Source: a virus
DNA length: 21,392 bases
Reading direction: 5' to 3' (one strand)
Virus record (IMG/VR): IMGVR_UViG_3300031952_000179
Span: 1 to 21,392 of that record
The notes under the pieces are model-generated. The model did not search any database, was not told the DNA's origin, and worked only from the letters and a program-made list of their open reading frames with translations. Positions 19,724 to 21,392 of this stretch are shown one piece after another (position 1 is the stretch's first letter; the number at the start of each line of letters is the position of its first letter). Made by a program: the position numbers and the translations under genes.

Positions 19724-19796
19724 CACGAGTAGAAAGCAACGATCTCTCAACCTTTGGGTTTGGAATCCAACGCTCTACCAATTGAGCTATACTCGC
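19724..19796 (-). tRNA. tRNA-Trp (CCA), unusual T-loop
   Basis: Acceptor GCGAGTA / TACTCGT (first pair G-T), D arm GCTC / GAGC, anticodon loop TTCCAAA, discriminator G as expected. T-loop ATCGTTG has A54/T58 exchanged relative to the standard T54/A58. Confidence 0.8.
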
Positions 19797-19801
19797 ATTT
19801 G

Positions 19802-19871
19802 TGGGATAGGTAGAACTCGAATCTACTAGCAGTTGATTTACAGTCAAGGCTTCCTACCCTGGGTCTATCCC
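19802..19871 (-). tRNA. tRNA-Tyr (GTA), short variable loop
   Basis: Acceptor GGGATAG / CTATCCC perfect, anticodon loop CTGTAAA, T-loop TTCGAGT, discriminator A. The variable loop is 5 nt where bacterial Tyr tRNA has a long arm, and the D arm is reduced. 70 nt in all. Confidence 0.75.
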
Positions 19872-19876
19872 TATTG

Positions 19877-19949
19877 TACTCTAAATCAGACTCGAACTGA
19901 TAATAATTGGATGTAAACCAACCGTGATTAGCCATTTCACTATTAGAGC
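19877..19949 (-). tRNA. tRNA-Val (TAC)
   Basis: Acceptor GCTCTAA / TTAGAGT, anticodon loop TTTACAT, T-loop TTCGAGT, discriminator A. Confidence 0.85.
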
Positions 19950-19956
19950 TAATTAG

Positions 19957-20029
19957 TACTCATGGTTGGACTTGAACCAACATCCTTGGTGGTATAAGCA
20001 CCCTGCTCTCACATTGGAGCTACATGAGC
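19957..20029 (-). tRNA. tRNA-Ile (TAT)
   Basis: Acceptor GCTCATG / CATGAGT, anticodon loop CTTATAC, T-loop TTCAAGT, discriminator A. Reads AUA directly; most bacteria use a lysidine-modified CAT tRNA for that codon. Confidence 0.8.
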
Positions 20030-20037
20030 ATTTTTGG

Positions 20038-20110
20038 TACTGATAGAAGAACTTGAATCTTCAATCTCTCGCTTATCAGGCGAGTGCTTTAACCATTTAG
20101 CTATATCAGT
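20038..20110 (-). tRNA. tRNA-Ile (GAT)
   Basis: Acceptor ACTGATA / TATCAGT perfect, anticodon loop CTGATAA, T-loop TTCAAGT, discriminator A. Confidence 0.9.
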
Positions 20111-20117
20111 ATTTATG

Positions 20118-20190
20118 TGGACCATATCAGGAACGATCTGATATCTGATGGTTGCAAACCACCTGTTCTAGCCAATTGAACTAACAGCCC
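20118..20190 (-). tRNA. tRNA-Ala (TGC), unusual T-loop
   Basis: Acceptor GGGCTGT / ATGGTCC includes the G3-U70 pair that marks Ala; anticodon loop TTTGCAA. T-loop ATCGTTC has A54/T58 in place of T54/A58. Discriminator A. Confidence 0.8.
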
Positions 20191-20193
20191 AAG

Positions 20194-20245
20194 TACTTCT
20201 AATCAGATTTGAACTGATAGTCGACGGTTAAGAGCCGCCTGATGG
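20194..20245 (-). pseudogene. truncated tRNA-Lys (CTT)
   Basis: The anticodon arm (GGCGG CTCTTAA CCGTC), T arm (ATCAG TTCAAAT CTGAT) and 3' acceptor strand TAGAAGT are intact, but no matching 5' acceptor strand or D arm exists before tRNA-Gln begins. The adjoining 11-mer GCAACCATCAG also occurs in tRNA-Ala, suggesting loss by recombination between tRNAs. Confidence 0.65.
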
Positions 20246-20318
20246 TTGCCCCTCCTGGATTCGAACCAGAAGTCTTTTGATTCAAAATCAAACGTGTTGC
20301 CAATTCCACTAAGGGGCA
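20246..20318 (-). tRNA. tRNA-Gln (TTG)
   Basis: Acceptor TGCCCCT / AGGGGCA with the U1-A72 pair typical of Gln, anticodon loop TTTTGAA, T-loop TTCGAAT, discriminator A. Confidence 0.9.
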
Positions 20319-20325
20319 ATTTAAG

Positions 20326-20398
20326 TACCGATACAGAAACTCGAATTCTGGATTCGTCCTTATGAGAGACGCGTGATAGCCTACTTCACCATATCGGC
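20326..20398 (-). tRNA. tRNA-Met or Ile2 (CAT)
   Basis: Acceptor GCCGATA / TATCGGT, anticodon loop CTCATAA, T-loop TTCGAGT, discriminator A. Likely elongator Met, since AUA already has a TAT tRNA. Confidence 0.8.
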
Positions 20399-20404
20399 AT
20401 TTAG

Positions 20405-20481
20405 AAGCGAGGGTCAGATTCGAACTGACATTATGAAAGGCTTATGAGACCTACGCAGGAACCATTCCTGTCCACCTCGCG
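20405..20481 (-). tRNA. tRNA-fMet-like (CAT)
   Basis: The 5' end CGCGAGGTGGA and the unpaired first position (C1 against U72) recall bacterial initiator tRNA, which has a 1-72 mismatch. Anticodon loop CTCATAA, T-loop TTCGAAT. The D arm (CAGG / CCTG) is shifted, the anticodon stem lacks three G-C pairs, and the expected discriminator A is T. Confidence 0.6.
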
Positions 20482-20489
20482 ATGTATTA

Positions 20490-20562
20490 GCGAAACAAAA
20501 AGATTCGAACTTTTACTCCCGCGCTTTTAGAGCGCAGTGTGCTACCGTTACACCATATTTCT
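20490..20562 (-). tRNA. tRNA of uncertain identity (CTA suppressor-like or TAA)
   Basis: D arm GTGT / GCAC and T arm AAAAG TTCGAAT CTTTT are normal. Acceptor AGAAATA / TGTTTCG has a mismatched first pair and discriminator C. The anticodon arm can be read two ways: best pairing (TGCGC / GCGCG) gives loop TCTAAAA with anticodon TAA but C at invariant position 33, whereas loop CTCTAAA keeps T33 and gives anticodon CTA, which reads UAG, at the cost of stem mismatches. Confidence 0.55.
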
Positions 20563-20617
20563 GTCCAAGATTATAAGTTTTGGACTCAAGACAAAGTTAA
20601 TTATTCTCTATCTTTAG

Positions 20618-20691
20618 AGCAGGTACCCAGATTTAAACTGAGACCATCGCATTGGAAGTGCGAGATGCTAATCGTTAAACACTATACCTGC
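20618..20691 (-). tRNA. tRNA-Gly (TCC)
   Basis: Acceptor GCAGGTA / TACCTGC perfect, anticodon stem TCGCA / TGCGA with loop CTTCCAA, T-loop TTTAAAT, discriminator T as expected for Gly. Confidence 0.85.
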
Positions 20692-20703
20692 TTATTTATT
20701 TTG

Positions 20704-20779
20704 TACTGCAGACGAGATTCGAACTCGCAATGCTCGACCTTGAAAGGGTGAGGACTTAATCCAGTTTGTCAACTGCAGC
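20704..20779 (-). tRNA. tRNA-Glu (TTC)
   Basis: Acceptor GCTGCAG / CTGCAGT, anticodon loop CTTTCAA, T-loop TTCGAAT, discriminator A. First tRNA of the array. Its 5' 24 nt also encode the last codons and stop of the gp32-like fragment. Confidence 0.85.
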
Positions 20780-20944
20780 ATATTTGTCTAAGAGGTGGAA
20801 ATCGAAATCATTGATGTCTGTGTAATCACCATAATCTTCATCCTCCGCAATACCTAAAAGCTGCATGTAAATTTCTTTACCAAATTCCCATAAACGTACT
20901 CCTTTTTCCTCTTCACCCCTAACAACAATAGGAGCAACTTTCAT
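20756..20944 (-). CDS. gp32-like ssDNA-binding protein fragment
   Basis: A 62-aa ORF: GVRLWEFGKEIYMQLLGIAE and DEDYGDYTDINDFDFHL recall the conserved stretch of T4-type gp32 homologues (a W/FxFGKxxYxxLL segment then DEDYGDITDP and a strand). Full gp32 is about 300 aa, so this is a small excerpt with its own start. The stop lies in the D region of tRNA-Glu. It may be a remnant left when the tRNA array was acquired, or a small independent gene. The family call is by eye. Confidence 0.45.
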   Translation of the reverse strand: MKVAPIVVRGEEEKGVRLWEFGKEIYMQLLGIAEDEDYGDYTDINDFDFHLLDKYAAVDKLD

Positions 20945-20978
20945 TTTACTATTTTTATATAAATAGCTTTGGTATTAT

Positions 20979-21004
20979 AAAAAAAAACCCTTGACTTGCA
21001 AGGG
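20979..21004 (-). terminator. intrinsic terminator
   Basis: Minus-strand stem CCCTTG / CAAGGG with a 5-nt loop followed by a run of nine T bases, 32 bp after the stop of the 93-aa gene. The clearest rho-independent terminator in the window. Confidence 0.9.
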
Positions 21005-21035
21005 CTCTTTAAGGTTTATTTTTTATTAATTTGTT

Positions 21036-21317
21036 TTAACTATCAGCAAGTTTAATATCACTTCCTATCACTTCTCTACCTCCTTCAGTTGAATAACCGG
21101 CACCATCATCTCTTTTAATATGACCGCTTACACTGTAGTAATTTCCATATCTGCCAAAGATTTGTCTTGGTTTGGTTTCAAATTCTCCTTTATCTTTAAT
21201 AAATACCATATCACCTTCTTTAAAATCCTCTGCTTCATTTAAAATTTCCATTATTTTTTTAGCTTGTCCTTCGGTAATAGTACCGGCTAATTGATTCATT
21301 CTTATTAAGTCTTTCAT
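21036..21317 (-). CDS. phage protein with QLAGTITEGQ N-terminal motif
   Basis: A 93-aa protein, MKDLIRMNQLAGTITEGQAK, followed by a beta-rich barrel-like domain with GDMVFIKDKGEF and GGREVIGSDIKL. The RMxQLAGxITEGQ opening recurs in small proteins of large Bacteroidota and T4-like phages; a role in capsid or DNA packaging contexts has been suspected by position only. Ends TAG and is followed by a strong terminator, so it is a single-gene unit. Confidence 0.55.
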   Translation of the reverse strand: MKDLIRMNQLAGTITEGQAKKIMEILNEAEDFKEGDMVFIKDKGEFETKPRQIFGRYGNYYSVSGHIKRDDGAGYSTEGGREVIGSDIKLADS

Positions 21318-21336
21318 TTTATGATTTTATTTATTA

Positions 21337-21348
21337 TAAATATATATA
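21337..21348 (-). promoter_or_regulatory. promoter-like box TATATATATTTA
   Basis: 19 bp upstream of the 93-aa gene, directly after a hairpin. Its first half departs from consensus; the TATATTTA part is retained and continues ATAATAAA. Confidence 0.5.
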
Positions 21349-21380
21349 AAGTTCGATTCATTAATAAAGAATCAAACTTT
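21348..21380 (-). terminator. hairpin (terminator of upstream gene)
   Basis: AAAGTT-C-GATTC / GAATC-A-AACTTT, 11 pairs and one mismatch around a 9-nt loop. Probably ends a transcript entering from the right; it abuts the promoter box of the next gene. Confidence 0.55.
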
Positions 21381-21392
21381 ATTGCAGTTCGT

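Noticed and set aside
19523-19935. ORFs of 60-70 codons on both strands over the tRNA array
   Set aside because: They run across complete tRNA cloverleaves and have no start context.
20563-20585. GTCCAA / TTGGAC hairpin between tRNA-Gly and the uncertain tRNA
   Set aside because: Only 6 bp with no tRNA arms; may be a processing hairpin, but nothing further supports it.
1-21392. CRISPR array, insertion sequence or integrase
   Set aside because: No regularly spaced direct repeats, terminal inverted repeats with a transposase, or recombinase motifs were seen.

Overview
This 21.4-kb window is AT-rich and almost wholly transcribed leftward (minus strand). It looks like the early/accessory arm of a large lytic tailed phage infecting a Bacteroidota (flavobacterial-type) host. 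The reasons are a T4 gp55-like late sigma factor at the left edge, a RadA/RecA-type ATPase, dozens of very small densely packed hypothetical genes, repeated TATATTTA promoter-like boxes in place of Shine-Dalgarno-rich leaders, and a long tRNA array with a tmRNA. There are no tail, capsid or terminase genes here.

Layout from left to right; genes read right to left. (1) 1-1800: 3'-truncated gp55-like sigma factor, a one-pass membrane protein, an HD-domain phosphohydrolase and a small helical protein, with 4-bp ATGA overlaps linking the first three. (2) 1830-4570: small hypothetical genes, two with UVR-like helices, a 25-aa gene nested by ATGA overlaps between two others, and an attC-like hairpin; no promoter box of the kind seen further right. 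(3) 4579-16200: about 45 small genes in short units, most headed by a TAC(T/G)TATATTTA box. They include two lipoproteins, several membrane microproteins, an AT-hook-like repeat protein, a cysteine-peptidase-like enzyme, and two expanded families: a zinc-ribbon family with two intact and three broken copies, and a four-copy GICxA/FPEL family. Many genes here are 20-59 codons long. (4) 16206-17442: RadA-like ATPase with an AT-hook plus a small gene. (5) 17460-20779: an RNA-centred island containing a tmRNA with an unusual tag, a tRNA-like element, a small gene with an in-frame stop, an RNase H-like YkuK-family protein, a cyclic-phosphate receiver-domain protein, and 20 tRNAs plus one truncated tRNA. 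(6) 20756-21392: a gp32-like fragment overlapping tRNA-Glu, a strong intrinsic terminator, and a small conserved phage gene.

Together, region 5 looks like a translation-support block: tRNAs for AT-rich codon usage, ribosome rescue by tmRNA, and neighbouring proteins from families linked to RNA processing. The gp55-like sigma factor and the recurring promoter box could form the phage's own transcription programme; that link is inferred. Everything was read by eye: no database search, folding program or tRNA scanner was run.
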